A stretch of 64,000 bases of DNA from an uncultured Haliea sp. (GCA_913061145.1 CAJXUQ010000006.1:1-64000); one strand, 5' to 3'; positions 25,109 through 35,037 are shown, numbered from the stretch's first letter. Notes: a model not told the origin generated them from the letters alone. A program made the numbers and translations.

Positions 25109-26095
25109 TCAGGCGAACAACCTGGCCCTGAATTCACTGGGGGAAAGGCCGGTCCACTTCTTGAATGCGCGGTGAAAGCCGGAGCTGTCGGCGTAACCCA
25201 GCAGGTGGGCTATGTGGGTGATGCTCAGGCGCGGATGGCTGAGGTAGCGTCGGGCGTGTATCTCACGCACCTGGTCGACCAGATGCTGGTACTGCCAGCC
25301 CTGGGCCTGCAGCTTGCGACTCAGGGTGCGTACGCTGCAGTGCAACAGTGCGGCGCACTCTTCCAGCCCGGGCGGCTCTGCCGGGTTCTCCACGATAATC
25401 TGCCAGACACGCCAGGCCATATCGCCACGACTGCGGCTGATGCTGGTTTCCTCGCAGAGCCTGGCGTACAGCGCCGCACTCTGTGGGCTCGCGTGGGGCA
25501 ACGGCTGATCGAGGATATCCGCGGCAAAAAACAGCTGAGTGGCGGCGCTGTCGAACTGTATGGGCGCATTGAAAACCGCCGCGTATTCGGCATGGTGTGT
25601 CGGCGCCGGGTAATCGAGCTTCAGTGCCGTAACCGGAAGCGCACGGCCCAGCACCCAGCGCGAAGTGGTGACGATGGCCGCCAGCAACTCCTCCACCACC
25701 AGTAACCGCAGGTCGCCCAGGCTATCCTGGGCATGAATCTGGTAGCAGCCCTGCCCTTCAATTTCGCTGAATGCGGTCACCAGCTGGAACCCCGAAAAGC
25801 GCCCGGGGTAATTCTGAAAGCGCAGGCCGTGGGCAATGGACTCCCTCAGCGTGGCGCTGCTCATCATCAGGTAGGCCAGCTGGTCGAGGGTGGCCATCGA
25901 GCGGTGCAGGCCCAGTTGCAGGCCCAGCGACCTGCCCGGAAAGCTCGCCTGGGCGTCGCGCAACACACCGTGGTGGCTCGCCTCGCTGATACGGGTTTCA
26001 GGACGGTGCAGCTGATCGACGCGGATACCGTGCGTGCGCGCCAGTGCGGCCGCGTCCATACCCAGGCCCGCCAGGTAATCCAGCAGCCAGGCCAT
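25109..26095 (-). CDS. AraC-family transcriptional regulator
   Basis: A 328-residue activator of the OruR/ArgR-like type. An N-terminal ligand-sensing domain (LDYLAGLGMDAAALA through the mid-protein LDYPAPTHHAEYAAVF) is followed by two helix-turn-helix units near residues 235-325: VRTLSRKLQAQGWQYQHLVD and ITHIAHLLGYADSSGFHRAF. The terminal KKWTGLSPSEFRARL is diagnostic. No Shine-Dalgarno site precedes the ATG at 26095, so the true start could differ. It lies between the RND genes and the aldolase-dioxygenase pair and is more likely to control the latter, 180 bases downstream. Confidence 0.88.
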   Translation of the reverse strand: MAWLLDYLAGLGMDAAALARTHGIRVDQLHRPETRISEASHHGVLRDAQASFPGRSLGLQLGLHRSMATLDQLAYLMMSSATLRESIAHGLRFQNYPGRFSGFQLVTAFSEIEGQGCYQIHAQDSLGDLRLLVVEELLAAIVTTSRWVLGRALPVTALKLDYPAPTHHAEYAAVFNAPIQFDSAATQLFFAADILDQPLPHASPQSAALYARLCEETSISRSRGDMAWRVWQIIVENPAEPPGLEECAALLHCSVRTLSRKLQAQGWQYQHLVDQVREIHARRYLSHPRLSITHIAHLLGYADSSGFHRAFKKWTGLSPSEFRARLFA

Positions 26096-26184
26096 ATAGC
26101 GTGCGTCAGTGTTGATACCCTGCCCACCCCTGTTGCCGAGAGCGCCAGTATAAGTGGCGCTGCAGGTGGCGACCAGCGCGACCG

Positions 26185-29100
26185 CTACGCGTTTGTATCA
26201 GCGCGGCCTATGCCGAGACGCTGTTTAACACGCTCCCGCAGGCCCTGCACAATCGCGTAAAAACCGGGAATGAAGAACGTGCCGACCAGCAGGGCCGCCA
26301 GCATACCGCCAAACACCGTGATGCCGAGCGAGCGCTGGCCGAAAGCGCCGGCACCGGTAGCGAACACCAGCGGCAGAATACCCAGGATGAAGGACACCGC
26401 AGTCATGCACACCGCCCGGAATCGCAGCCGACCTGCCTCGGCCGCCGCCTCGATGATGCCCCGGCCGCTGTCCTCGCGCAGCTGGCGGGCAAACTCCACG
26501 ATGAGGATCGCGTTCTTCGCCGCCATGGCGATCAGCAGCACCAGCCCGATCTGCGCATACAGGTTCAGCGCCTGCCCGGTGAGCAGCAGGGCGAGAATGG
26601 CACCGCCGATCGCCATCGGCACCACCAGGATAATGGCGACGGGCACCGACCAGCTTTCATACTGCGCGACCAGGAACAGGTAGACAAACACCAGCGCAAG
26701 GACGAAACCGAGTACCGCCGTATTGCCGGCTTGCTGCTGCTGGAAGGCGGCGCCGGTCCAGGCCACGCGATAACCATCGGGCAACGTGTCCGCAACCGAT
26801 TCGAAGGCCCGCATGCCGTCGCCGCTGCTGAAGCCCGGAGCCACATTCCCGCGCACGGTGGCGGCGCGGTACAGGTTGTAGCGTTGCGTGACATCCGGCC
26901 CCAGGGTGAGGTTGCTGCGCACCAGTGTACTCAGGGGGACCATCTCCCCGCTGCCTGACTTCAGGTAGAAATGCTCCAGGCCCTCCAGGTCGGCACGGAA
27001 GGGCGCATCGGCCTGCATGGTCACCTGGTAGGTCTGGCCGAACTTGTTGAAATCGTTGATATACAGGGAGCCCAGCTGCGCCTGCAGGGTCAGGAACACC
27101 TCACTCAACGGTACGCCGAGGTTCTTGGCTTTCACCCGGTCAACGTCAATAAAGTACTGTGGCACGTTGGCGCGGAAGGTGCTGAAGACGCTGGCCAGTG
27201 CCGGGTGCGCGTTGCTTTCCACGATGAAATTGTTCAATACAGCGGCCAGCTCGGCGGGGCCGCGGGACAGGGTGTCCTGCAGCATCAACTCCAGGCCACC
27301 TACAGCGCCCATGCCGGGGATGGCAGGCGGTGCAATCGCCACCACCTGCGCCTCGGGCACCTGCAGGAAGGCCTGCCGGTTGATGCGCTGCGCTACATTG
27401 AACACCAACTCCTCCGCCTGCTGCCGATCGTCCCAGTGCCGGAGCACGACGAACAGGGTGGCGGCGTTGCTCGCCATGGCGCCGGTGAGGATGGAAAATC
27501 CGGTCACTTCGGTGACACTCTGCACCGCTGCGTCGGTGGCGATGATGTCCGACACCTTGCGCACCGCATCCCGGGTGCGCAGCAGCGAGGCGGCATCCGG
27601 CAGCTGGATATTCACCAGCAGCGCGCCCTTGTCCTCATCCGGCACCAGCGCGGTCGGCGTGGCGATCACGCCCACAGCCAGCGCAGCCATCCAGGCGAGA
27701 AAAACCAGCCCAACCACCACCAGTTTGCGCAGCACCCAGTCCACGCCACGGGTGTAACCGCCGGTGACACGGGCAAATGCCGCGAGGAATATCCGGTACC
27801 ATCCGGCGTCGCGCTGCCCGCCACGCTTGAGCAGCAGGGCGCAGAGCGCCGGACTCAGGGTCAGCGCGTTGACGGATGAAAACACCACCGCGACACAGAT
27901 GGTCACCCCGAACTGACGGTACATCTCACCGGTGATGCCGGGCAGTGCCGCGACGGGCAGAAAGACCGCCAGCAGCACCAGCGTTGTCGCAACGATGGCG
28001 CCACCCACCTCGCGCATGGTCTGCAGGGCAGCATCGCGTGGCTCCAGGTCCGGATCCTCGCGCAGGTGACGGTCACAGTTCTCGATCACCAGAATGGCAT
28101 CATCGACCACCACCCCGATGGCCAGAATGAGTGCAAACAGCGTCATGGTGTTGATCGACATGCCCAGCAGAAAGAGCACGGCCAGCGATGAGACCAGAGA
28201 CACCGGAATGGTCACCGCGGGCACCAGGGTGGCCCGCAGGCTGCCGAGGAAGAGGAAGGTGATGAGCACCACCAGCAGCACCGCCACCAGCAGGGACTGC
28301 AACACCTGCGCCACGGCCGTCGACACATAGCGCGTAGTGTCATAGTTGATCTGGTAGGCCATGCCTGCGGGGAAGCCCTGCGCGAGGTCCGCCACCAGGG
28401 TATCCACCGTCTCGCCGACCTCCAGCGCATTGGCATCCGAGGCCAGGTAGAGCGCCACGTTGACCGCGGGACGTCCACCAATTTCACCGTAGAAACCGTA
28501 GGTCGACTGGCCCAGTTCCACCCGCGCCACATCGCGCAGGTAAATCGCCGAGCCATCCGGCCGGGCGCGCAGCACGATGCCTTCGAATTCCGCCACATCC
28601 TGCAGGCGGCCCTTCACCCGCAGGGTAAATTCGGTCTCCATGCGCTGGTCAAAGGGCGGGCCACCTATTTTGCCCGCCGCGACCTGCACGTTCTGCTCGC
28701 GCAGCGCCGCCTGGATGTCCGTCACCGACAGGCCGCGATTGGCCATCTTGTCCGGGTCCAGCCACAGGCGCATGGCATAGTCCGCCTGACCCATCACATC
28801 TGCGCCGGAAATTCCCGGCACCCGGCTGAGGGCACCGGCTACATTGATCTTCACGTAGTTGGAAAGAAACTTGTAATCCAGCGACTCGTCCGGCGAGGTG
28901 AAGCTGATGATCTTCAGCATGTCCGGGGCGCGTTCCGCAATCTTCAGCCCGCGCGCCGTCACCTCCGCCGGCAGTGAGGGCTCTGCCAGCTTGACCCGGT
29001 TCTGCACGCGCACCAGGGCCATGTCGGCATCGGTGCCGATGGCAAAGGTAATGGTGAGGGAATAGCTGCCGTCGTTGGCGCTCTTGGAGGACATGTACAG

Positions 29101-29328
29101 CATATCCTCCACGCCATTCACCGCGTCCTCAATGGGCGCACCCACCGCCATCTCGACCACCTCGGCGGCGGCACCCGGATACACGGCCGACACCACGATG
29201 TTGGGCGGAGCGATCGGGGGATACTCGTTGATCGGCAGAAATCGCAGGGCCAGGCTGCCGAGCAAGGTAAGCACAATGGATATCACCAGCGCAAACTTGG
29301 GGCGCCGGATGAAAAACGCGCTGAACAT
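26185..29328 (-). CDS. RND multidrug efflux transporter (AcrB/MexB-like)
   Basis: A 1047-residue inner-membrane proton-driven pump of the HAE-1 family, the usual length. It begins [17 protein letters not shown], has twelve expected helices and two large periplasmic loops. The proton-relay aspartates lie in TM4 [13 protein letters not shown]. The end [18 protein letters not shown] is typical. Its ATG overlaps the adaptor stop by one base (TGATG). No outer-membrane TolC/OprM-like gene is in the window, so it must borrow a channel. It likely expels hydrophobic compounds; no local regulator can be assigned with confidence. Confidence 0.95.
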   Translation of the reverse strand: MFSAFFIRRPKFALVISIVLTLLGSLALRFLPINEYPPIAPPNIVVSAVYPGAAAEVVEMAVGAPIEDAVNGVEDMLYMSSKSANDGSYSLTITFAIGTDADMALVRVQNRVKLAEPSLPAEVTARGLKIAERAPDMLKIISFTSPDESLDYKFLSNYVKINVAGALSRVPGISGADVMGQADYAMRLWLDPDKMANRGLSVTDIQAALREQNVQVAAGKIGGPPFDQRMETEFTLRVKGRLQDVAEFEGIVLRARPDGSAIYLRDVARVELGQSTYGFYGEIGGRPAVNVALYLASDANALEVGETVDTLVADLAQGFPAGMAYQINYDTTRYVSTAVAQVLQSLLVAVLLVVLITFLFLGSLRATLVPAVTIPVSLVSSLAVLFLLGMSINTMTLFALILAIGVVVDDAILVIENCDRHLREDPDLEPRDAALQTMREVGGAIVATTLVLLAVFLPVAALPGITGEMYRQFGVTICVAVVFSSVNALTLSPALCALLLKRGGQRDAGWYRIFLAAFARVTGGYTRGVDWVLRKLVVVGLVFLAWMAALAVGVIATPTALVPDEDKGALLVNIQLPDAASLLRTRDAVRKVSDIIATDAAVQSVTEVTGFSILTGAMASNAATLFVVLRHWDDRQQAEELVFNVAQRINRQAFLQVPEAQVVAIAPPAIPGMGAVGGLELMLQDTLSRGPAELAAVLNNFIVESNAHPALASVFSTFRANVPQYFIDVDRVKAKNLGVPLSEVFLTLQAQLGSLYINDFNKFGQTYQVTMQADAPFRADLEGLEHFYLKSGSGEMVPLSTLVRSNLTLGPDVTQRYNLYRAATVRGNVAPGFSSGDGMRAFESVADTLPDGYRVAWTGAAFQQQQAGNTAVLGFVLALVFVYLFLVAQYESWSVPVAIILVVPMAIGGAILALLLTGQALNLYAQIGLVLLIAMAAKNAILIVEFARQLREDSGRGIIEAAAEAGRLRFRAVCMTAVSFILGILPLVFATGAGAFGQRSLGITVFGGMLAALLVGTFFIPGFYAIVQGLRERVKQRLGIGRADTNA

Positions 29329-30461
29329 CAGTTGCCCTCGTCGGCGGTGGCGCCCACCGTCGCGGTGATCACCACCGGCATGCCCGGGCGCACCTGCTGC
29401 AGGCCGCGCACGATGACGCGGTCACCCGCTGCCAACCCGTCCGTCACCAGCACCATGTCGTCAACCCGCTCACCGAGTTGCAGGTTATTGCGCTGCACGG
29501 TGTTCTGGTCCGACACCACCAGCACAAACGCACCCTGCTGGTCCGCCTGCACTGCGGCGAGGGGCACGAACAGCCCCTCTTCCAGCGCCGTGTCCTGCAG
29601 GGTGACGCGCACATACTGCCCGGGCACCAGCAGGCCATAGGGGTTGGGAATGCGGGCGCGGGCCTCCATGGTGCCGGTGGTTGCGTCAATGCGGTTGCCG
29701 AAGTAGTCAATCTGCCCCACTTCGGGGTATTCCAGACCATCGGCAAGCTCCAGGGTCACCTCGACGCCCTGCAGGTCATCCACCGAGGGATTCGCGGTTA
29801 CCCGCTGGCTGATCTGGTCAATGTAGGTGGCTTCCGATACCTGGAACAGCGCCTCGATAGGGTCGATGCTGACCAGCGTAGTGAGATCGCCGCTACTCGG
29901 ACCCACCAGATCGCCGGGGCTTACCTGGCTGCGCCCGATGCGACCGCTGATCGGCGCTTTGATGGTGGTAAACCCGAGGTTGACCTCCGCGGCCTTCACC
30001 TGCGCCTGGGCCGCCTCGATACGGGCATCGGCATCCAGCTTCAGTGCCGTAAGATTGTCCATCTCCACCTGGGAAATTGCACCTTTCGGCAGCAACTCCA
30101 GGCCGCGCCGATAGTTGCGCTCGGCATTGTTCTGGTTGGCTTTCGCCGCAGCGAGGTCTGCCCGGGCTATGGCCAGCGCCGCAGCATACTCCGCAGGGTC
30201 GATCACATAGAGCACGTCACCCGCCTCTACCTGCTCCCCCTCAACAAAACGGCGCTCCTGCAGGTAACCGCTGACACTGGCACGGATGGTCACATCATCG
30301 CGGGCAACCAGGCGCCCCACATACACCGAGCGCGCCTGGTAGGGCTCTATCCGGACTGTGTCCACCACCACACCCACCGGCGGAGGCGGTGGTGCGGGCT
30401 CGGAGCAGGCAATCAGCGTGAGCACGCTGAATGCGGCCGTTGCGCGAATCACTAACGTCAT
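29328..30461 (-). CDS. RND efflux periplasmic adaptor lipoprotein (AcrA-like)
   Basis: A 377-residue membrane-fusion protein joining the pump to an outer-membrane channel. Starting at the ATG at 30461, the signal ends in a lipobox LTLIAC-S, so it is probably lipid-anchored. Then come a lipoyl half-motif ([23 protein letters not shown]), an alpha-hairpin coiled coil ([19 protein letters not shown]...), the second lipoyl half [15 protein letters not shown] and a beta-barrel. A 32-codon upstream extension in the frame lacks these features and is rejected. It is the first gene of the pump operon. Confidence 0.92.
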   Translation of the reverse strand: MTLVIRATAAFSVLTLIACSEPAPPPPPVGVVVDTVRIEPYQARSVYVGRLVARDDVTIRASVSGYLQERRFVEGEQVEAGDVLYVIDPAEYAAALAIARADLAAAKANQNNAERNYRRGLELLPKGAISQVEMDNLTALKLDADARIEAAQAQVKAAEVNLGFTTIKAPISGRIGRSQVSPGDLVGPSSGDLTTLVSIDPIEALFQVSEATYIDQISQRVTANPSVDDLQGVEVTLELADGLEYPEVGQIDYFGNRIDATTGTMEARARIPNPYGLLVPGQYVRVTLQDTALEEGLFVPLAAVQADQQGAFVLVVSDQNTVQRNNLQLGERVDDMVLVTDGLAAGDRVIVRGLQQVRPGMPVVITATVGATADEGN

Positions 30462-30557
30462 GCCTGACACGCCAAGCCCCCCGATGTTGTCGACAAGCCA
30501 CTGTAACAGAGCCCGGGGGGCGGGGAAAAACAGATGGCACCAGAGACTGCCAGGCAC

Positions 30558-30591
30558 AAAAAAACCGCCCGGCCGTAGCGGGGCGGTTTTT
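30558..30591 (-). terminator. Terminator after the cytochrome c5 gene
   Basis: AAAAACCGCCC, a ten-base loop, then GGGCGGTTTTT, 15 bases beyond the cytochrome stop. On the minus strand the stem is followed by seven T residues, a strong rho-independent terminator. The five T residues on the plus strand make it potentially bidirectional. It also insulates the RND operon promoter region. Confidence 0.9.
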
Positions 30592-30605
30592 CACAACACT
30601 CGAGC

Positions 30606-31031
30606 TTACTGGCTCTTCTCGACCATGAAATCGACCGCAGCCATCACTTCCTCATCGGAGCAGCTCATGCAACCGCCCTTGGCGATCATGCCGGTGCCCG
30701 GAATGCCGTTGATGCCGTGGTCATGCAGCACATCCATACCCTTGGCAATGCGCTCCGCCCAGACCGTGGCGTCGCCCACTACCGGGGCCCCGCCGGCGCC
30801 GGTCATATGGCAGGCCATGCAGGCCGCGTTGTAGACTTCCTCGCCCGAGCGAGCGACCGCGGCTGCACCCGCCGCTGCGGCGCCGGCGCAGGTGGCGTCA
30901 CCCTGCAGGCATACTTCACCCATCGGCTTGATGCGCTCTTCAATGGCAGCCCTCTGGCTGTCCGAAAGCTCGATAGCACCTGCCGCCATGGCTGCACACA
31001 GTGCCACTATACTCACTACAAATCGGCTCAT
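30606..31031 (-). CDS. Cytochrome c5-type monoheme cytochrome
   Basis: A 141-residue periplasmic electron carrier. A signal peptide of about 20 residues ends AMAAGA. The heme site is CMACH near residue 71, the axial methionine is probably in GIPGTGMIAKGG, and a cysteine pair in GGCMSCSDEEV is typical of cytochrome c5. An additional cysteine pair, VCLQGDATC, lies before an alanine-rich hinge. The ATG at 31031 is favoured over a GTG one codon upstream. It stands alone with its own terminator and probably shuttles electrons to a terminal oxidase. Confidence 0.9.
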   Translation of the reverse strand: MSRFVVSIVALCAAMAAGAIELSDSQRAAIEERIKPMGEVCLQGDATCAGAAAAGAAAVARSGEEVYNAACMACHMTGAGGAPVVGDATVWAERIAKGMDVLHDHGINGIPGTGMIAKGGCMSCSDEEVMAAVDFMVEKSQ

Positions 31032-31175
31032 CACAACAGAGTCCTCTGGTTACTGGCCGCGCATTATAGCCAGTTATGCGCCGCGGGAAAACTCGCCATT
31101 GCGGGCCGCTGGCACGGGCGCGGGGTTTGCCCGTACTATAGCTGCAAACATCCGCACACAACCCGGAGCACCCGC

Positions 31176-31814
31176 ATGAAACTCTACACCTACGACCCAG
31201 CCCCCAACCCACGCCGCCTGCAGCTGTTCCTCGACTACAAGGGCATAAAGCTGGACACGGTCCAGATCGACATGATGAAACAGGCCCAGTTCGAGGAGAG
31301 CTTCCGCAAGGTCAACCCGATGTGTACCGTCCCGGCACTGGCACTGGATGATGGCACGGTGCTCACCGAGGTCATCGGCACCTGCGTCTATCTTGAAGCG
31401 CTCTATCCCGAAAAGCCGCTGCTGGGTACCACCGCATTGGAGAAAGCCCAGGTGATCAGCTGGAACCACCGCCTCTTCAACAGCATGTTCCACGCGATTG
31501 CCGAAGTGTTCCGCAACGGCAATCCCGCCTTCGCCGACCGCGCCCTGCCGGGCCCGATGAAGGTGGCGCAAATTCCGGCCCTGGTTGACCGCGGCAAACA
31601 ACGCCTGGAAGCCGGCTGGCGCATGGTGGACCGCGCGCTGGCGAAAAGCCCCTTTCTCGCCGGCGAGCATTTCTCGCTCGCGGACATCGACCTGCTGGTG
31701 TGCGTCGAGTTTGCCGGCTGGATCAAGGCCGCCGTGCCCGATGAGTGCAGCCACATCCACGCCTGGCTGCCGCGCGCCAAGGCGGCCCTTGAGGCAGCCG
31801 CTGGCGAGCAGTGA
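31176..31814 (+). CDS. Glutathione S-transferase family protein
   Basis: A 212-residue cytosolic GST. The thioredoxin-like N-terminal domain begins MKLYTYDPAPNPRRLQLFLDYKGI and has the cis-proline segment NPMCTVPALALDDGTVLTE with the usual glutathione-binding acidic/Ser-Thr turn (TEVIGTCVYLE). The helical C-terminal domain contains GEHFSLADIDLLVCVEFAGW, the N-capping box typical of GSTs. The frame is open far upstream (to 30717), but GGAG before 31176 and domain completeness fix this start. Its substrate is unknown; it may detoxify electrophiles. Confidence 0.9.
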   Translation: MKLYTYDPAPNPRRLQLFLDYKGIKLDTVQIDMMKQAQFEESFRKVNPMCTVPALALDDGTVLTEVIGTCVYLEALYPEKPLLGTTALEKAQVISWNHRLFNSMFHAIAEVFRNGNPAFADRALPGPMKVAQIPALVDRGKQRLEAGWRMVDRALAKSPFLAGEHFSLADIDLLVCVEFAGWIKAAVPDECSHIHAWLPRAKAALEAAAGEQ

Positions 31815-31910
31815 ACCGCGCTGGCGCCGGGGCCCGGAGCCTGTCGGCGCCCAGCTCACTGCCCCCATTTGCCTGCGGCGGGGCTGTGCAAATTCGGTTA
31901 TAACAGCACC

Positions 31911-32963
31911 ATGCAGACAGTCACCCCGCCAACCCGAACCCTGTGCGGCGCGCTCCTCGCAAGCATGCTGGCCCTGGCGGCATGCGGTGAGGCGCCGGCG
32001 GATGCCGCATTGTCGGACTACGTGCAGCGGCTGGAGCGCACTCTGGGGCAGACGGCACCCCAACCCCAACTGCCCACCCTGCCGAGGCTTCCGGCGCGTG
32101 GTGAACTGAAGCTTGCGCTGGAAAGTGGCAACCTGGGCACGCTCGACTTTCTCGCCCTCACGGGCTGCGCCGTGCAGGTCACCATCGGCAAACGCAACAG
32201 CAGCCTGGGTATTATGGCCAGCGACTCCCAGCGCCTGCTGCTGGAGCTGGAATTCCTGCAATTGGCACCCGACTGTATCGCCTACCAGCGCAGCCAGGGA
32301 GAAGCCGCACTGGCCGAGCTCCTGGAAGACGCCCATGCACAGAAGCGGCAACAGCTGCCGGCGCTGATCTTCAATGCCACCCTGGGTGGCCCCGAATATC
32401 GCGCCCTGTGGCGACCGCCGGACCATCTGCGAACCTACCCGGCGAATACCAGCAGCGCGCCGCTGACCGCGCTGTCCAGCATCAATGCCAGCGTCCGGCG
32501 CTGGCTGGCTGGCGACTACCGCGCCGACAATATGGCGTTCGAGCTGCAGCTCAGTGAGATCGCGTTGGGGGATGGCGGCGCCCTGCTCCGCGCCCAGGCA
32601 CTGCAGGCTGGCTGGCTGCAGGCCGGGGATGCCTTACTGGCGCAGCAACGCGCGGCGGGGCCCCTGTGCAGCGAGCGCATTCGTCCGGCGGCGGCGGATA
32701 CGCTGGGCAACGTGATCGAGAAGTTTTTCGTCGGTGAGGTACAGCCCTGGTCCGCGGACCTCGGCCGCCGCCAACACGAGCTGCTGCCGCTGGTGCAGGC
32801 GCTTGAACAGGAGATTGATTCCGCCCTGCCTCCCGCCTATCGCGACTGGCAGCGCCAGCGAGACACCAGGCTGACAGACTGGGCAGAGGCGCCGAAACGC
32901 CATGTGGCAGCGCTGCAGGCCACCCTTGAACCCTGCGGCGGCCTGGGTCAGCGAGCCGGTTGA
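31911..32963 (+). CDS. DUF3080-family lipoprotein
   Basis: A 350-residue secreted lipoprotein of unknown function. The signal peptide ends in lipobox LALAAC-G (about residue 25). The mature part has the DUF3080-type features LSDYVQRLERTL near its start and FLALTGCAVQVTIGKRNSSLG with paired cysteines (also LAPDCIAYQ). It is largely helical. The family occurs mainly in gammaproteobacteria. The ATG at 31911 follows a candidate start fourteen codons upstream that would bury the signal peptide. It is followed, with slight overlap of frames, by another lipoprotein gene. Confidence 0.8.
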   Translation: MQTVTPPTRTLCGALLASMLALAACGEAPADAALSDYVQRLERTLGQTAPQPQLPTLPRLPARGELKLALESGNLGTLDFLALTGCAVQVTIGKRNSSLGIMASDSQRLLLELEFLQLAPDCIAYQRSQGEAALAELLEDAHAQKRQQLPALIFNATLGGPEYRALWRPPDHLRTYPANTSSAPLTALSSINASVRRWLAGDYRADNMAFELQLSEIALGDGGALLRAQALQAGWLQAGDALLAQQRAAGPLCSERIRPAAADTLGNVIEKFFVGEVQPWSADLGRRQHELLPLVQALEQEIDSALPPAYRDWQRQRDTRLTDWAEAPKRHVAALQATLEPCGGLGQRAG

Positions 32964-33067
32964 TACCCGGCCTCGGCCGGATAATCAGCGGGAAACTCTG
33001 CCGCGCTCAGGGAGTCCAACAGGTATGGCAGACACCATTCACGCACCACAACACCCAGGGGTACCCC

Positions 33068-33688
33068 GTGACAAAACGACTGAACATCTTCAAAGCCGCC
33101 TGCGCAGGCAGTCTCGCGCTGCTACTGGCAGCCTGTGCCAGCGGCCCACCGAAGCCGGATGTTGACTACAACCCGAGCTATGACTTCAGCGAGGTGCGCA
33201 GCGTCGCGTTCCTTGAAGACTCCGGCACCGTGGCGGGGGACAACCCGCTGCAGCTCAGCGATATGCAGAAGGAGCGCATCGACGCGGCCATTCGCCACGC
33301 CCTGTCACTGAAAGGTATCGCGCTGGTGGAAGATCCTGCGGATGCCGACATGCTGGTCAGCTGGCACCTGCTCACCCAGTTCAAGACGGATGTACAGACC
33401 TACGACCGCCCCGGCTACATGGGCATGTACTACGGCTACAATCGCTACAGCCTGTACAACTGCTGGTCCTGCATGGGCATGTCCACCGAGGTCAGCGTAC
33501 GCGATTACACCGAGGGCACCTTCATCGTGGATATGATCGATCCGGCCATGAAGCGCTCCGTGTGGCGCGGCGTCACCCACTCGCGCCTGACCGGCAAACA
33601 GCTGCAGGACCAGTCGCGCTACAACGAGGCAGCGGAGGTCATTTTCGCGGCCTTCCCCCCGGGTCCGGAAGCTGCCGGCGGCGAGTAG
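33068..33688 (+). CDS. DUF4136-family lipoprotein
   Basis: A 206-residue outer-envelope lipoprotein. From the GTG at 33068, with AGGGG in front, the signal peptide reads VTKRLNIFKAACAGSLALL and ends in lipobox LLAAC-A. The mature protein shows DUF4136 blocks: YDFSEVRSVAFL, RIDAAIRHALSLKGI, ADMLVSWHLLTQ and DMIDPAMKRSVWRGVTHSRL. A tyrosine-rich insert YMGMYYGYNRYSLYNCW lies in the middle. Function is unknown. A longer frame from 32960 overlaps the previous gene and lacks a signal at its start. Confidence 0.85.
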   Translation: MTKRLNIFKAACAGSLALLLAACASGPPKPDVDYNPSYDFSEVRSVAFLEDSGTVAGDNPLQLSDMQKERIDAAIRHALSLKGIALVEDPADADMLVSWHLLTQFKTDVQTYDRPGYMGMYYGYNRYSLYNCWSCMGMSTEVSVRDYTEGTFIVDMIDPAMKRSVWRGVTHSRLTGKQLQDQSRYNEAAEVIFAAFPPGPEAAGGE

Positions 33689-33736
33689 CCGGCCGCTGAC
33701 ACGGCCGCACCCGGCACCGCGCCCGCTGTTCGTCTA

Positions 33737-33765
33737 TTGAGCGCCGTGAGCGCCTTTGCTATAGT
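33737..33765 (+). promoter_or_regulatory. Promoter of tRNA-Arg
   Basis: TTGAGC (33737-33742), exactly 17 bases, then TATAGT (33760-33765), followed by a G/C-rich discriminator (CCGCTCCCCC) typical of stable-RNA promoters under stringent control. The start would be near 33772, about 50 bases before the mature tRNA. Confidence 0.8.
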
Positions 33766-33821
33766 CCGCTCCCCCTAGCGGGGTGCGGGCTGCGGCACCA
33801 GCCACCCGCAACTGCCGTTTT

Positions 33822-33898
<77 letters not shown>

Positions 33899-33915
33899 TC
33901 CTGCAAAGGGTGCAT

Positions 33916-34152
33916 CCCGGTCACATAGGTTGCACTTTATTCCGAGGACATGGGTAACACTTTCGGAGCGAAGGGATTCTTTCCCACTGGCTCCACCTTG
34001 TTTAACTCTCTATCAAAGAAGCCTAGATCATAATCCAAGAAGCTGGGGCCCGGCCTTCCGGCAAGCCAGATTTTGTCCGTCACTTCCCGTGTTCCCACGG
34101 TTTGCCCGCCACATCTCAAATCATAGATGGAGCTGTCCGCCAGTGGCGGCTA
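33916..34152 (-). pseudogene. Remnant of an integrase-core (IS481-like) transposase and its terminal sequence
   Basis: On the minus strand, codons 34140-33937 end with the transposase tail pattern VGTREVTDKIWL...LDYDLGFFDRELNKVEP...NPFAPKVLPMS, which I recognise as the C terminus of an rve-domain IS transposase. A stop codon blocks the frame upstream and the catalytic DDE core is absent, so only about 65 codons survive. Downstream, two imperfect 19-base copies (33941-33959 and 33916-33934) read TGTTACCCATGTCCTCGGA and TGCAACCTATGTGACCGGG, as often seen at ends of this IS type. The element ends 18 bases or less from the tRNA. This 312-base region between the tRNA and the next gene holds nothing else apart from the Fur-box promoter. 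Confidence 0.72.
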
Positions 34153-34181
34153 TTGCAAATAGGAATCATTCGCATTAAATT
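34153..34181 (+). promoter_or_regulatory. Fur-box promoter
   Basis: TTGCAA (34153-34158), a 17-base spacer and TAAATT (34176-34181) form a sigma-70 promoter. The spacer is filled by GCAAATAGGAATCATTCGCA (from 34155), very close to Pseudomonas-type Fur boxes (GCAAATGAGAATCATTCGCAT). Fur bound here would block transcription when iron is plentiful. The start would be near 34188, giving a 23-base leader to the next ATG. Confidence 0.78.
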
Positions 34182-34210
34182 GCAACGGCAAACTTTCCTG
34201 GAGCCCGCAA

Positions 34211-34681
34211 ATGCGATTACGTTTCCTGTGTAGCAATCACCGTGACTGGCTGGCATCGAATGCGCTCGCTACGTTTGACTCGTGGCAACGCAGTTATGAG
34301 CACGCCAGCACCCTCCTCAATGAACATGACGCCATTAAAGCGGTGAATTACGCCGGCTGCGCACTTGAAGCGGCCGAACTACTTCTGTTCTACCACGCCA
34401 GACAGACCAAAAATGATATTGGCCGGTTTACGGATTCGGCGTTGTTATTGTGTACATCGCTACTCCGAACCGGTGAGCCTCGTCTGGCCTGTGGCGTGAT
34501 TGGCGGCACGATAGCCCGGCTGGAAGAACTGCTGTTCAGTGGCGTGGAGCGCCGAGCTGTCCTCGAAGGCTGCCAGCGACTACTTCATGTCGGTGACCAC
34601 TTCGATCAACCTGAAACCACCGACCAGACGCGATTCTCCGGGCAGGTGGCCGATGGCCTGCCGAGGCACAACGTGCATTGA
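34211..34681 (+). CDS. Hypothetical protein under Fur-box promoter
   Basis: A 156-residue cytoplasmic protein with no signal peptide or membrane segment. It is mostly alpha-helical with an alternating small/leucine pattern (KAVNYAGCALEAAELLLFYHA; RLACGVIGGTIARLEELL) that suggests a short TPR-like helical repeat. CTGGAG precedes the ATG by eight bases. I do not recognise a named family. The Fur box just upstream says it is made under iron starvation. It slightly overlaps the next small frame, so the two may be translated together. The C-terminal 25 residues are polar and probably disordered. Confidence 0.75.
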   Translation: MRLRFLCSNHRDWLASNALATFDSWQRSYEHASTLLNEHDAIKAVNYAGCALEAAELLLFYHARQTKNDIGRFTDSALLLCTSLLRTGEPRLACGVIGGTIARLEELLFSGVERRAVLEGCQRLLHVGDHFDQPETTDQTRFSGQVADGLPRHNVH

Positions 34682-34902
34682 ACGCCTATAGCAGAATGGT
34701 CAGACACCCCGATGCTGAATGTACCCACCTCGCGCAGGGCGCCGCACAGGAGTGGGTGCAAATCGAGATACCACGACAGGTTCTCAACCGGTTGCTGCGG
34801 CACCGGAGCCTGTTTGCGGAAGAGCTCAGGACACTCAACAGGGAGTCCTGCCTTGCGACCCAGACAGCACTCAAAATCTGCCTGACGCAGACCGAAATGT
34901 GA
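34678..34902 (+). CDS. Small hypothetical protein, second in the Fur-box unit
   Basis: A 74-residue frame beginning with TTG that overlaps the preceding stop codon (TTGA). An in-frame ATG at 34696 would give 68 residues. Codons end mostly in G or C like real genes here. The product has an amphipathic stretch EWVQIEIPRQVLNRLLRHR and two cysteines near the end (ESCLATQTALKICLTQ), a possible metal or disulfide pair. An opposite-strand frame of 121 residues covers the same bases but has no context. I do not recognise the family; existence rests on coupling and codon use. Confidence 0.5.
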   Translation: MNAYSRMVRHPDAECTHLAQGAAQEWVQIEIPRQVLNRLLRHRSLFAEELRTLNRESCLATQTALKICLTQTEM

Positions 34903-34973
34903 ACAAGCTGCATGATCCATGGGCCAAACGCTGCCGTACCATCGCCCCTTGAGCCAGGCCCACAAATACATCG

Positions 34974-35037
34974 AATATTCCTGAATATTAATGCATAAAC
35001 TTCGACTTTAACTTAATTGAGAGAAAGGTATCCTTTC
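34974..35037. promoter_or_regulatory. Two dyads upstream of the 59-residue membrane protein gene
   Basis: AATATTC-CT-GAATATT (34974-34989) and GAAAGG-TAT-CCTTTC (35023-35037) are perfect inverted repeats in an A/T-rich 163-base gap. They could be operator sites for the downstream small gene. I see no convincing -35/-10 pair, so the promoter itself is not placed. Confidence 0.4.

Noticed and set aside
23636-25705. Long plus-strand frame of 689 codons
   Set aside because: It runs antisense across the TauD, aldolase and AraC genes, which all have intact motifs; long antisense frames are common at this GC content.
34606-34971. Minus-strand frame of 121 codons opposite the small Fur-unit gene
   Set aside because: No ribosome site, no recognisable motif, and the plus-strand frame has operon context and coupling.
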